The notes under the pieces are model-generated. The model worked only from the letters and a program-made list of their open reading frames with translations. It was not told the origin of the DNA and did not search any database. A program made the position numbers and the translations under genes. From Primula veris (Eukaryota; Streptophyta; Magnoliopsida; Ericales; Primulaceae), in assembly GCA_963682055.1 (NCBI GenBank), contig OY821744.1, forward strand, positions 31,658,967 through 31,722,966: a stretch of DNA of 64,000 bases, written 5' to 3'. Positions 54,549 to 64,000 of the stretch are shown one piece after another. Every line of letters begins with the position of its first letter. Positions within the stretch are counted from its first letter, which is position 1.

Positions 54549-57500
54549 ATGGCGGAAGCGGCTCAACCACCACCTGTCTCTGCTCAAATTGTACGTGCTC
54601 TCGTTTTTATTTAATTTTATTCTTTTAATTTGTTGATTTTGTTTCTGTTATTGGTAGCTAACCTTTTGATTTAGTTCTTAATTGTGCTTTTATTTTTTTG
54701 TGTGTAATTGGTAGCTATGTTTTTGATTTACTTTCTTAATCACGCCTTGATTTGGTATTTGTAGCTTGGTTTAGTTCTTAATTTTGTTTTGATTTGGTAT
54801 GTGCTCTGGTTTTGTTAAAATCACTCTTTTTAATTTGTTGATTTTGTTTGTGTAATTGGTAGCTAAGATTTTGATTTTCTTAATCATGTTTTGATTTGGT
54901 TTGTGTAATTGGTAGCCGAGCTTTTGGTTTAGTTATTAATTTTGTTTTGATTTGGTATGCGTTCTTGTTTTGTTTAAATCATTCTTTTTAATTTTCTTAA
55001 TCATGTTTTGATTTGGTATGTGTAATTGGTAGCCGAGTTTTTGGTTTAGTTATATTAATTTTGTTTTGATTTGGTATGCGTTCTTGTTTTGTTTAAATCA
55101 TTCTTTTTAATTTTCTTAATCATGTTTTGATTTGGTATGTGTAATTGGTAGCCGAGTTTTTGGTTTAGTTATATTAATTTTGTTTTGATTTGGTATGCGT
55201 TCTTGTTTTGTTTAAATCATTCTTTTTAATTTTCTTAATCATGTTTTGATTTGGTATGTGTAATTGGTAGCCGAGTTTTTGGTTTAGTTATTAATTTTGT
55301 TTTGATTTGGTATGCGTTCTTGTTTTGTTTAAATCATTCTTTTTAATTTTCTTAATCATGTTTTGATTTGGTATGTGTAATTGGTAGCCGAGTTTTTGGT
55401 TTAGTTATTAATTTTGTTTTGATTTGGTATGCGTTCTTGTTTTGTTTAAATCATTCTTTTTGATTTTCTTAATCATGTTTTGATTTGGTATGTGTAATTG
55501 GTAGCCGAGTTTCTGGTTTAGTTATTAATTTTGTTTTGATTTGGTATGCGTTCTTGTTTTGTTTAAATCATTCTTTTTAATTTGTTAATTTTGTTTATGT
55601 AATTGGTAGCTAAGCTTTTGATTTGTTTAAATCAATACTCTCTATCTCTGTTCAAGTTGTATTTTCTTGGGTTCTTCAAGTTTATTGCGATAAATAATTG
55701 ATACCGTATGTCTAATTGGTAGCTGAGCTTGGTTTGGTATTAATTTAGTTTTTCTATCAGACTGAGACAAAATTTAATCTTGTTGAAACTATGTATAATA
55801 TGATAATCTTTACTCTCTATCTCTGTTAAAGTTGTATGTGCTTGGCTTATTCAAATTTATTACTACAAATAATTGATAATATATGCGTAATTGGTAGCTG
55901 AGCTTGACTAGTTTTAATGGTGTTTTTAATATCGTGTTTTGGAAAAATTAATCTTGCTGGAATTATATAAAATCTGACCAGTTTCACGCTCTCACGCCTG
56001 CGAGCTAAGTAACAAGTGTGAGCAAGATTATTGTAATTTTCTAATTGTGTTTTTATATTTTTGGGGGGACAGTTATTCTTGTCGAAATTATATATTTATA
56101 TACAATCTAATTATATTTACACAATCTCTGCTCAAGTTGTATGTGCAGCGTGCTCTGGTTATTTAATTCTTATGATTATTGATTTTGTATGTGTAATTTG
56201 GTAGCTGAGATGGAATAGTTTTAGTTGTGATTTTCTTTCTGGGATTAGTGATAATTAATCTTGCTGAAATTATATAGTCTGAATATTTTTACTCTCTGTC
56301 ACTGCTCAAGTTGTATGTGCTCTAATTATGCAAGTCTATTCTTAATTGATTTGTATGAGTAATTTGTAGCTGAGCTAGATTAGTATTAACTCTGTCTTTT
56401 GTTTTCGGGCATCGTCTTGCTGAAATTTTATAGTATAAACTGAATACTTGTACTCTCTGTCTCTTTACAAGTGGTATGTATTCTGACCATTGAAGTTTAT
56501 CATTATAAATAATTTAATTTGTATGTGTGATTGGTGGCTAAGATTGATTAGTTTTAATTGTGTCTTTGTTTATGAGGTTCGAAAAATCAATCTTGTTGAT
56601 GTTATATATACGTTTTTTTATTATATCCCTGTTTGTTTGGGAGATTATCAATGATGAGACTATAGGTGCTTCTGATATTAGACTGGACTTTCTGGAATAG
56701 GTAATTTTAAGCCCTACGCAAACAAGGCCTTATGCTTTACTGTAAATACTCCTTTTTTGATGGGCATCTCATATCTGAAACTGAAGTGGTATTGAATCTT
56801 GTTTCTTTTTCTGATTTTGGGTCTTTGGTGAATCTGCTCAAGTTGCATGTGCTCTGATTATTATTTTGTTATTTACACTCCATTTTTGTAATGTAATGGG
56901 ACACTGACATTAATTTTAATGTGTGCTCAGGTTGTATGTGATCTGATTCTTGATATATGTTTTTAAAAGTTAGTTTTTTATATGTGATTAGATGACTTTA
57001 ATGTAGTGTTTAATTGCGTTCTATTTAATCCTGGATGTAGGTTGGTAACGCTTTTGTAAACCAGTACTACCAAATACTGCACCACTCCCCAGAGCTAGTG
57101 CATCGATTTTATCAAGAAATAAGTAAACTTGGCCGGCCTGAGGGTAATGGCCCTTTGAGCCTTACCACTACACTGCAGGTATACATTTTGTATTAGTGTT
57201 TTTCTTATAGTAAAACAATATTAATCTTAATTAGAGACCTATACTTCGGGTAATTTTTGTAACTAAAGAAAATGTACATGTTCTCTTACTGGGTTTTGCA
57301 TAAAATTCTGAATAAAATACTGTACAAAAGCTGTCTTATTGATAGTCTCTAGTCCTTGGCCGGGTCTCATGTGCTGTTCTGACTCACACTCAATGTATCT
57401 GATAAGCTATTAGAAGGTAAAGTTCTTAGTTTTAAAAAAAAAGTAGCAGGAGAGGAATTACATTCTCGTAAATGTTAAACTGTTCATAATTATTTTAGTT

Positions 57501-60500
57501 GATGTCTTTATTGGTGCTATAAACTTTTACCCAAACTGAGCAGTTATTAAGTAACTTAAAACTTGTGGGTTCAAAACATGCCTTGCTTTTTTTTACTTTT
57601 ACCAGAAGCTGGTAAATAGCCAGACCTTTTAATGTTGATTAAAAGGCATAATCAAAGTTTATTTTTCACCAATTTTTAAAGCTATATTTCAAATAGCATC
57701 AGAGATGTTTCTGACACTCTAGCATAGCTAAGCACTGGAGTAAATGATTACTGGTTAATCTTAAATTGTTGTGATGTTTATTCAACCTAAAAATGCAGGC
57801 TATCAACGAGAAGATACTCTCTTTAAACTATGGCGAGTTCAAGGCAGAGATTAAATCGGTGGATGCTCAAGAGTCATTTAATGGGGGAGTCTCTGTTCTT
57901 GTAACCGGGTGTCTTGAGGGGAAAGATAAAATAATTCAAAATTTTACCCAAATGTTCTTTCTAGCGCCACAAGCAAAAGGTTACTTCGTATTGAATGACA
58001 TGTTCCAATTCGTGGGCAAAAAATATGAGAACGAAGATCCTTCTCCAGTAATAAACGAAGTTGAAGCTCCTCTCACCCCTCAACATGGTAAGGGAACATC
58101 CTAAATAAGCAGTGTGAATTATAGACTTGCAGTTTAGTATACCAATTAATCACACTAATTTGATTTCCGAACTTAACAAAAATTGTAACTAGTATACAAT
58201 ACACTACATTACGGGTGACGAGTAGGTAACAAAAGCAAAGGACGTGATAAAATACTGTACAAAAATATGTGGTTTTTATAATTGTTTAGTATAGACATTT
58301 ATGCCATTTTTATCACGTCATACTAAACATTTATAATTGTTTAGTATGCCGTGATAAAATACTCTACTCAATCGGGGTCGTACAGTACCGTATTGTGTAA
58401 TACGCTAATTAAATCTGTGGCTGACTGGTTTTAAATTCTGTGATTACGCTTATGTTGTTTTTTGGCAGAATGTGTACCTGTGGAGGACACCCATATATCT
58501 GAAAGAACAATCGAAACTGCAGAAGTTAATGGAGAAGAAGAGGTGGAACTGTCTGAGGTAGGAGAATTTGTGGTGATAGAAGAGGAGGTCACAACGCCTG
58601 AAGTTGTTGACAAGGTACTAGACAATGCACATGTGGAGAGAGAAACCAACTTCAAAACTGAGGAAAAGCCAAAGAAATCTTATGCTTCTATTGTAAGTAG
58701 ATTTGGAGCAAGTCAGTTCTTTTTTCTTGAACATCTCTCACAATTTTGGAACTTTTACTTTTGGCTTTGTGGGTTAAATAGAGTTTAGAGCCTCACCGGA
58801 TTCAAATTTGAACCTACGCGTGTGAGTGCATGAGGCTCTAAATGTGAACAGCCTAACCATTGGAGCGGGGAAAGCTTCTGTTTCTTTACTATTTTTGCAC
58901 TCCAACCTATCACAATATATCAATTTTGTACAGCAAAATTTCTTTTTTGCGTTCGATATACTAACCTAACTTTAATAGGTCTATTTGGGGTACCTCTGTC
59001 TAAGACTCAAATGAACGAGAAACCTCGCCCTTTTTAAACCTCTTTTGCACATCAATTAAGCAATATGTGTTTGGTTAGTGTACTAACTACAAAACATTGT
59101 TGGGTTTTGTACAAATCCAAAGACCGTTATAGGTTTGTGTACATAACTTTGAGAAACCCATAGTTTTGTGAGGGCATTCACATTTTAGTTGCATCATATT
59201 GGACCTTGTAATTTGTAAGGTGTAGAGAAGTTGACACATTGATGTCCTAAAGTATTTTGCTGTTGATAGTCATACTTGCTAGTTTGAGACGTAATTTTTT
59301 AAAAAAATTGTGGCATTTCTAGCTGATGGTTATGAAGGAGAATCCTATGCCGCTATCATCTCCTCCTCCTCAAAGACCTATTGCCAAGATTCCAGAACAA
59401 GAGATACATACGCAGGAGTCGGTTTCAGCAACTGAGACCCCAGCTGCTGATATCGAGTCGAAAGATAACGGCAATTATCAAGAAGGAGAAGGTATGGGTC
59501 CTTGGTATAATGGGTTTGAGGGTTTGAAAATTTACAACTATATAATGGGAATTATCCTTTGATTATTCTCATAAGAAACATTTATATATATAGTTGTTAT
59601 TGCAATAACGAATAACCTTACTTGGTTAGTCTGAATCCTAAATTCTACCACATAGTAGACCTGGATTCAGAACTGTTGGTAGATATTTATTTGTTATTTC
59701 GTTGTTTTCATGTTCTCCTTTTATAGCTTCATCCCATCTATTAATAGTCTAATCGCTTGTTAAATATCCTAATATTTCATGAGTACGAGACCTTTGCATT
59801 TGTATGTATAAATTGTGCCTCTCCTGAATGAATTGTTCTGTCTTCTATTTTTCACAGCTGAAGGCTATTCAGTTTACATAAAGGGTTTATCTTTGCATGC
59901 CACACCTGCTCAACTAGAGGAGGAGTTTAAGAAATATGGAGCAATTAAGCACGATGGCATCCAAGTTAGAAGTAATAAGGTAAGCTTGAAAAGGCTTATT
60001 TCTATTCATGACCTTGTTGTATCATCTCTCCTGTAATGGATTGTATTTTTTGGCAGCAGCAAGGGTATTGCTTTGGTTTTGTTGAGTTTGAGGAAGCAAT
60101 TGCTGTTGAGAAAGCAATTGAGGTAAAAGCAACCAAATTTCTGTTAATCTAGGATATTCTGTTTAATTGCATGCTCTTATACCTTCTGTCAATTACATAG
60201 TTCGAGTATAATTTAGCGAGGTTAAATCAATTTCTTATTATAGTTTATTTTTTCTCACTTGAATTTGTTTCCTGAATCATGTATCTATAGAAAACCATCT
60301 GCACTCTCGTCAGGATATTTAATTGCTTATATGTACCTTGCCAATCAATTACCGAGTTCGAGTATAAGTTGGTGATGTTATATATTTTTTTTTTGTAGTT
60401 TTTCTTTTCTTTTCTTGGTTAATCATCGATTTAAGATCAATATAGGGCTCACTTTATTCTTGCTTTTTTAGCGTCTTCGTTGGGTATATTCTCACTGTAG

Positions 60501-61827
60501 TTTGTTGTTTTGCTTGTTTTTTGCTATCTGTATATGTGCCTGGTTTCTCATCTGATCTTGTGTTGTTACTTTAGAGACCTTTTCAAATTTCAAGATCTTC
60601 ATAATTTGTTTTTCTGTTGGGTGTAATCCTGCAAGCATGTTCTGATATTTGAAGACTTTCTCGTCATCTATCATAACCATTTCCGCTGTTTTTTTAACCC
60701 TTTGCTCTCTGTTTCATGCCTGTTTTTGCTTTATAACTGCTTCCAAATATGATAACATTGATTTTTATTTTCCTTTGGAAGTAATGTATCATATTTTGTA
60801 TTTCAGGCTTCACCTGTTATGATTGGTGGTCGCCAAGCTTCTGTTGAAGAAAAGAAATCAACCAATACTAGAGGCAAGTTTTACAATGTCAACCCGGTCT
60901 TTTGAATTCCTATAGAATCTTGTCGGGCGGAATTCAGCATAATGAAGTGTTAAAAATTAATATTACCTGGTGCTATTTTTTTGTTTCATTTTCAAGAACT
61001 TGTCTTCATACAAATCTAATTACATGGGGAACGGGGATTAAAAACCCTAGAAGACCCAAGCTAATACAGTATCCTACTCCTTTGACTCTTCCCTCCGTAA
61101 ACTTGTTAGCATAAACCACCCAGAAATAAGTAAATTTTAGTTCCAAAAGCGCTCAACACCTAATTTAATCCCACCCACTTTTTTTCTCCAAAAAATCGGG
61201 TTGGATTTAAAATAGTAACCCGCGCATTTTGTTTTTATTTCTGTAAAAAAGTGAAAGCAAATACTGTACTTCATGAGTAAAGTGTGGTATCTTGATAACT
61301 TGAAAACTATTACCTATCATAGTTTTCCTCAAGTTGAGAAACATTTCCGGTTCAAGAATAAGGGTTTAGTATAGGTGTACTTTTTCCATGACAGCTAGGA
61401 AAGTTACTTTCTTTTTCTTGCACCTTTCTTCTACCTATTATCGCCCCCAATTTAGAATAAGATAAACTTGTTAAATTTCACTCCGAACAACCTTATTTAA
61501 AATTCCTTTTTTTAAAACTTTTTTTGTTTACCTACAGCGACTTTCCGAGGGCGTTCTTCGAGCGGAAGAGGACCAGGGTTCAGAAATGAGGGGACTAGGG
61601 GTGGTGGTCGTGGGAACTATGGAAATGGTAGGGGATACAACAACGATCGTAGCGAAAGCAATGGCAGGTCTGAGTTTGGAAACAGGGGAAATGGTCGAGG
61701 AGGTGGTGGTTATAACACAAGGCAGGGGGGAGGAGATGGGTTCCAAAACGTGGGCCCACGTTCAAACCGAGGTGGTGGTGGTTTGGTTGCTAAAGCTGGT
61801 CCTCCACGTGTATCTGCCGCTGCATAA
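54549..61827 (+). CDS. NTF2-RRM-RGG RNA-binding protein (G3BP-like)
   Basis: A cytoplasmic RNA-binding protein of the plant G3BP-like group, linked in the family to stress granules and mRNA handling. Exons 54549-54590, 57041-57178, 57799-58087, 58469-58692, 59323-59491, 59858-59979, 60057-60122, 60807-60873 and 61538-61827 join in phase to give 468 aa. Residues 10-140 form the NTF2 domain (VGNAFVNQYYQILHHSPELV, FTQMFFLAPQAKGYFVLNDM). An acidic, Pro-rich linker follows. The RRM (about residues 288-365) has RNP2 VYIKGL and RNP1 GYCFGFVEF. The tail is Gly/Arg-rich with RGG and GGG repeats, ending AGPPRVSAAA. Intron 8 begins AGAG|GCAAGT, a GC donor. Exon 7 starts at a CAGCAGCAAG acceptor that could shift by one codon. 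Intron 1 is 2.45 kb and holds a 118-bp tandem array. Confidence 0.95.
54905..55610 (+). repeat. 117-119-bp tandem array in intron 1 of the NTF2-RRM gene
   Basis: GTAATTGGTAGCCGAG recurs at 54905, 55022, 55141, 55260, 55377 and 55494. Each copy is followed by TTTGGTTTAGTTAT, TTTTGATTTGGTATGCG and TTCTTAATCATG. A diverged copy starts near 55597, and looser relatives occur at 54650-54900 and scattered to about 56550. The central copies are almost identical. Confidence 0.9.
58190..58400. repeat. Foldback-like sequence in intron 3 of the NTF2-RRM gene
   Basis: GTGATAAAATACTGTAC, TATAATTGTTTAGTAT and TTTTATCACG-type stretches recur in direct and inverted order. It is probably a degraded MITE, and limits are uncertain. 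Confidence 0.4.
58785..58880 (-). mobile_element. Possible tRNA-derived SINE head in intron 4 of the NTF2-RRM gene
   Basis: On the minus strand GCTCCAATGGTTAGGC resembles a pol III A box region. About 42 bases later GGTTCAAATTTGAATCC resembles a B box. The two are spaced as in tRNA-derived SINEs. No poly(A)/T tail or target duplication was found, so this is tentative. TAGAGCCTCA and TGAGGCTCTA also form an inverted pair here. Confidence 0.35.
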
Positions 61828-63653
61828 GTCATCTTCAGTTAGGGATTATTTTGGGGTGTTTTTACGTTGGGAATTATTTGACGGGAGGTTTTTTTGGGTT
61901 TCCCCCCTTCAGTTTTCTCTAGTTACTTAATTGGTCAGAATTTGGGTTGTAGTTCAATTGAAAGAGAAGCAATTGTTGTCTAGTTTGTAGTTTTAAGCTG
62001 CCCATGATGATTTGTTGTAGAACCATCAGTATGTGGTTATCATTAGTTTGAACTTTGAAGCATAGTATTTTTTAGCCCTTGGCCAGCTGAACAGCTTTTT
62101 TTGCTGCTTTTTGGCTGTTTTTTCTTCTTCTGCAATCTGATATAATAAATGCTGGCTATCTTGAACGTATTGGAATTATATCATAAACACATGAAGGTAT
62201 TAGATGGTGGCCAACTCGATCAAATTTTAGTAATTTTTCCACCAATAGTAAAATTTCAGTGGTCCTGGCACCTAAACGTAAGATGTAGAAATGGGACTCA
62301 TTGAAATTAATTAGCTAGACACGTAAAAACTAGATTTACCAATTCCTATGATCCTATCAACTCTGTTTCTAATTCTTCCATGCTTAATAGTTTTGGCATT
62401 TCAAGCTTTAAATTGCCAGGACCGACCTAAGCTCGTCCGTTTAAGTCCTCTTTTGACTTTATTCAGAAATTCCTTTTATAAGAAAATAAAATTTAAATTC
62501 AGGATTTTCTATATAATATACCTGTGAGAAATTCGCACAGCTTACTTCACAAAATAACAAAACCTAACAAAATATAGTTTCATGTTTTGGGGAGTAACAA
62601 TGTTGACTATGATATCAAACGTCACCTCATAAAAAAAAAATAGTTTCCTCAAATTTACAACTCTTTTATGGTCGTCACGCCTAAACGTAAAATGTGTTTT
62701 TACTACAATACGCTCATCATATGCAATGCACCATAACCCGTAAAATGTGTTTTTACTACAATACGCTCATTATATGCAGTGCACCATAACCCGACTTATT
62801 AATTTATTGTAGTAGATAATTATACTCCCGTATTTCCTAATAACACACATTGCTTTGAAAAACGTGTTATCTAATAATTTGAAACAATTTTACTTCAAAT
62901 TCTCCGAAAAGCATGAAAACGTAAAGTTTTCGAACAAAAATCAATTTTCACTTAAATTGGGAGGTAGTAATAGCAAATTTGTTATGATTATATGGTATTT
63001 CAAAAAATAAAGTCAAGATTAGCTAAAATAGTGAAATGGACACTTATTTTGCAACCTAGTCACTGACACAAGACTTGCAAGTTGCAAGTATCTAAATAAA
63101 GGACCTGATAATCACAACTCGTAAATAAAGGGAGTAACCTAACCTAGTATGATAATTAGTTAAAATCACAACTCATAAAGAAAGGGAGTAATATATTAAA
63201 TTTTAATTTACACCCACTGTACTAGTATTTGTTTTCATCTTTATAGCAATTTTGGATAATGATTATTAACTCATAAACTAAGATATTTCCAAAAATAAAA
63301 GTCTAGCTAAAAAAACAATATAAACACTTAAAAAAGTAGTACTATAATATTTGAATTACAGTAGTTTTTCGAGATTATAAGGACTCGATAATCACAATTG
63401 ATAAATAAAGGGGAGTAATATCTTAAATTCTACTTTTAATAAATACTAAGGAGTAGTATTTGTTTTCATCTCAGGTTTCTTCTACTGAGTCACGTAGTAT
63501 ATATATAAAACTAGAGTATCAAATAAATTCATATAAATATATAAAACCAATATTACAAATCCTAATTAAAAACAATCCCCTTAGCTAAATAGGAGTAGAA
63601 ATAAGATTAAATGAGAGAATATTAAGCTCAGGTAAACCTTATAAGTTATAAAT
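61828..63653. other. Intergenic, direct repeats, no gene seen
   Basis: 3' region of the RNA-binding protein gene, then AT-rich DNA. A 53-bp direct duplication is listed separately. Near 63110, 63168 and 63395, similar CACAACT(C/A)(G)(T)ATAAA.AAAGGGAGTAA stretches recur and may be MITE fragments. Confidence 0.5.
62690..62793. repeat. 53-bp tandem duplication
   Basis: CGTAAAATGTGTTTTTACTA...GCACCATAACC occurs twice in a row with two or three substitutions. No function is evident. Confidence 0.8.
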
Positions 63654-64000
63654 GAGGTTAGATTTTTATACTACACTTTTTCTGAAAAAACGCACAAACC
63701 GTAAAAAAAATTTACGGTCTACAGTGTTTTTATGCAAACCGTACATTTAATGTACGGTTTGCATGTAATTTTTTTTTCTTTTTTTTTTTTTGTAATTTCA
63801 ATTTGTAAAATAGGAAAAATATATAAAATATGCAAATCCATAATTCACTTAGCTATATATAATTGTTTGTTGTTTGTTTATATTAATTATAGAAATTATA
63901 ATAATTGTTGATATTTGTCCCATTTTTTGCATTATTTATTTTTTTTGTGTAATTTCAATTTGTAAAATAGGAAAAAATATATAAAATATGCAAATCCATA
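63654..64000. mobile_element. Left end of a second copy of the Mutator-like foldback family
   Basis: GAGGTTAGATTTTTATACTA at 63654 followed by TTTTTCTGAAAAAACGCACA matches the terminus at 3477 (GAGGCTGGATTTTTATACTA). It carries the family palindrome in the form GCAAACCGTACATTTAATG with its complement (63734-63763). Beyond about 63770 the interior differs, with a direct repeat of TTGTAATTTCAATTTGTAAAATAGG-type sequence. The right end is outside the window. Confidence 0.75.

Noticed and set aside
54905..55610. Regular 118-bp repeats considered as a CRISPR-like array
   Set aside because: The units are tandem with no unique spacers, lie inside a plant intron, and there are no cas genes.

Overview
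The window is nuclear DNA of a flowering plant, most likely a eudicot. Genes are split by short-exon, long-intron GT-AG structures, DNA outside exons is AT-rich, and much of the sequence is plant retrotransposons (Ty1/copia, Ty3/gypsy, LINE) and MITEs. The species cannot be told from sequence alone.

Layout. 1-2426: a minus-strand GH17 beta-1,3-glucanase whose last exon is not visible. 2427-6531: a Mutator-like foldback element with a 10-bp target duplication (3477-4410) and a 5'-truncated LINE (4878-5893). 6532-11324: a badly deleted Ty3/gypsy element with a solo LTR of another family nested in its 5' LTR. 11903-20090: a full-length but inactivated Ty1/copia element with 5-bp target duplications. 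21163-24268: a chloroplast-envelope-type quinone oxidoreductase (5 exons, 329 aa). 24269-30316: intergenic DNA with MITEs, then the leader of the next gene with a 195-bp tandem array. 30317-35051: an MHK-type CMGC protein kinase (17 coding exons, 437 aa). 37611-40398: a small unrecognised gene (3 exons, 125 aa). 42640-46108: an ER lumen protein-retaining receptor (KDEL receptor-like) gene (6 exons, 274 aa). 47465-48240: a LINE remnant. 48336-53422: a young gag-only LTR retrotransposon on the minus strand. 53435-53639: a MITE with a 9-bp target duplication. 54549-61827: an NTF2-RRM-RGG (G3BP-like) RNA-binding protein gene (9 coding exons, 468 aa). 61828-64000: intergenic, with the left end of a second copy of the Mutator-like family at 63654.

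The host genes are not an operon and do not form a pathway. They are independent housekeeping-type genes: redox enzyme, signalling kinase, secretory-pathway receptor, RNA-binding protein, wall glucanase. The quinone oxidoreductase and MHK kinase are neighbours in the same orientation, as I recall for Arabidopsis At4g13010 and At4g13020, which suggests old microsynteny. The most interesting non-gene signals are hairpins in the gypsy LTR repeats whose stems change in both arms together; a gag-only retroelement with near-identical LTRs plus a related solo LTR; a cluster of GATCGGTCG near-palindromes upstream of the TATA box in that LTR family; and tandem arrays in the first introns or leader introns of four of the six genes.
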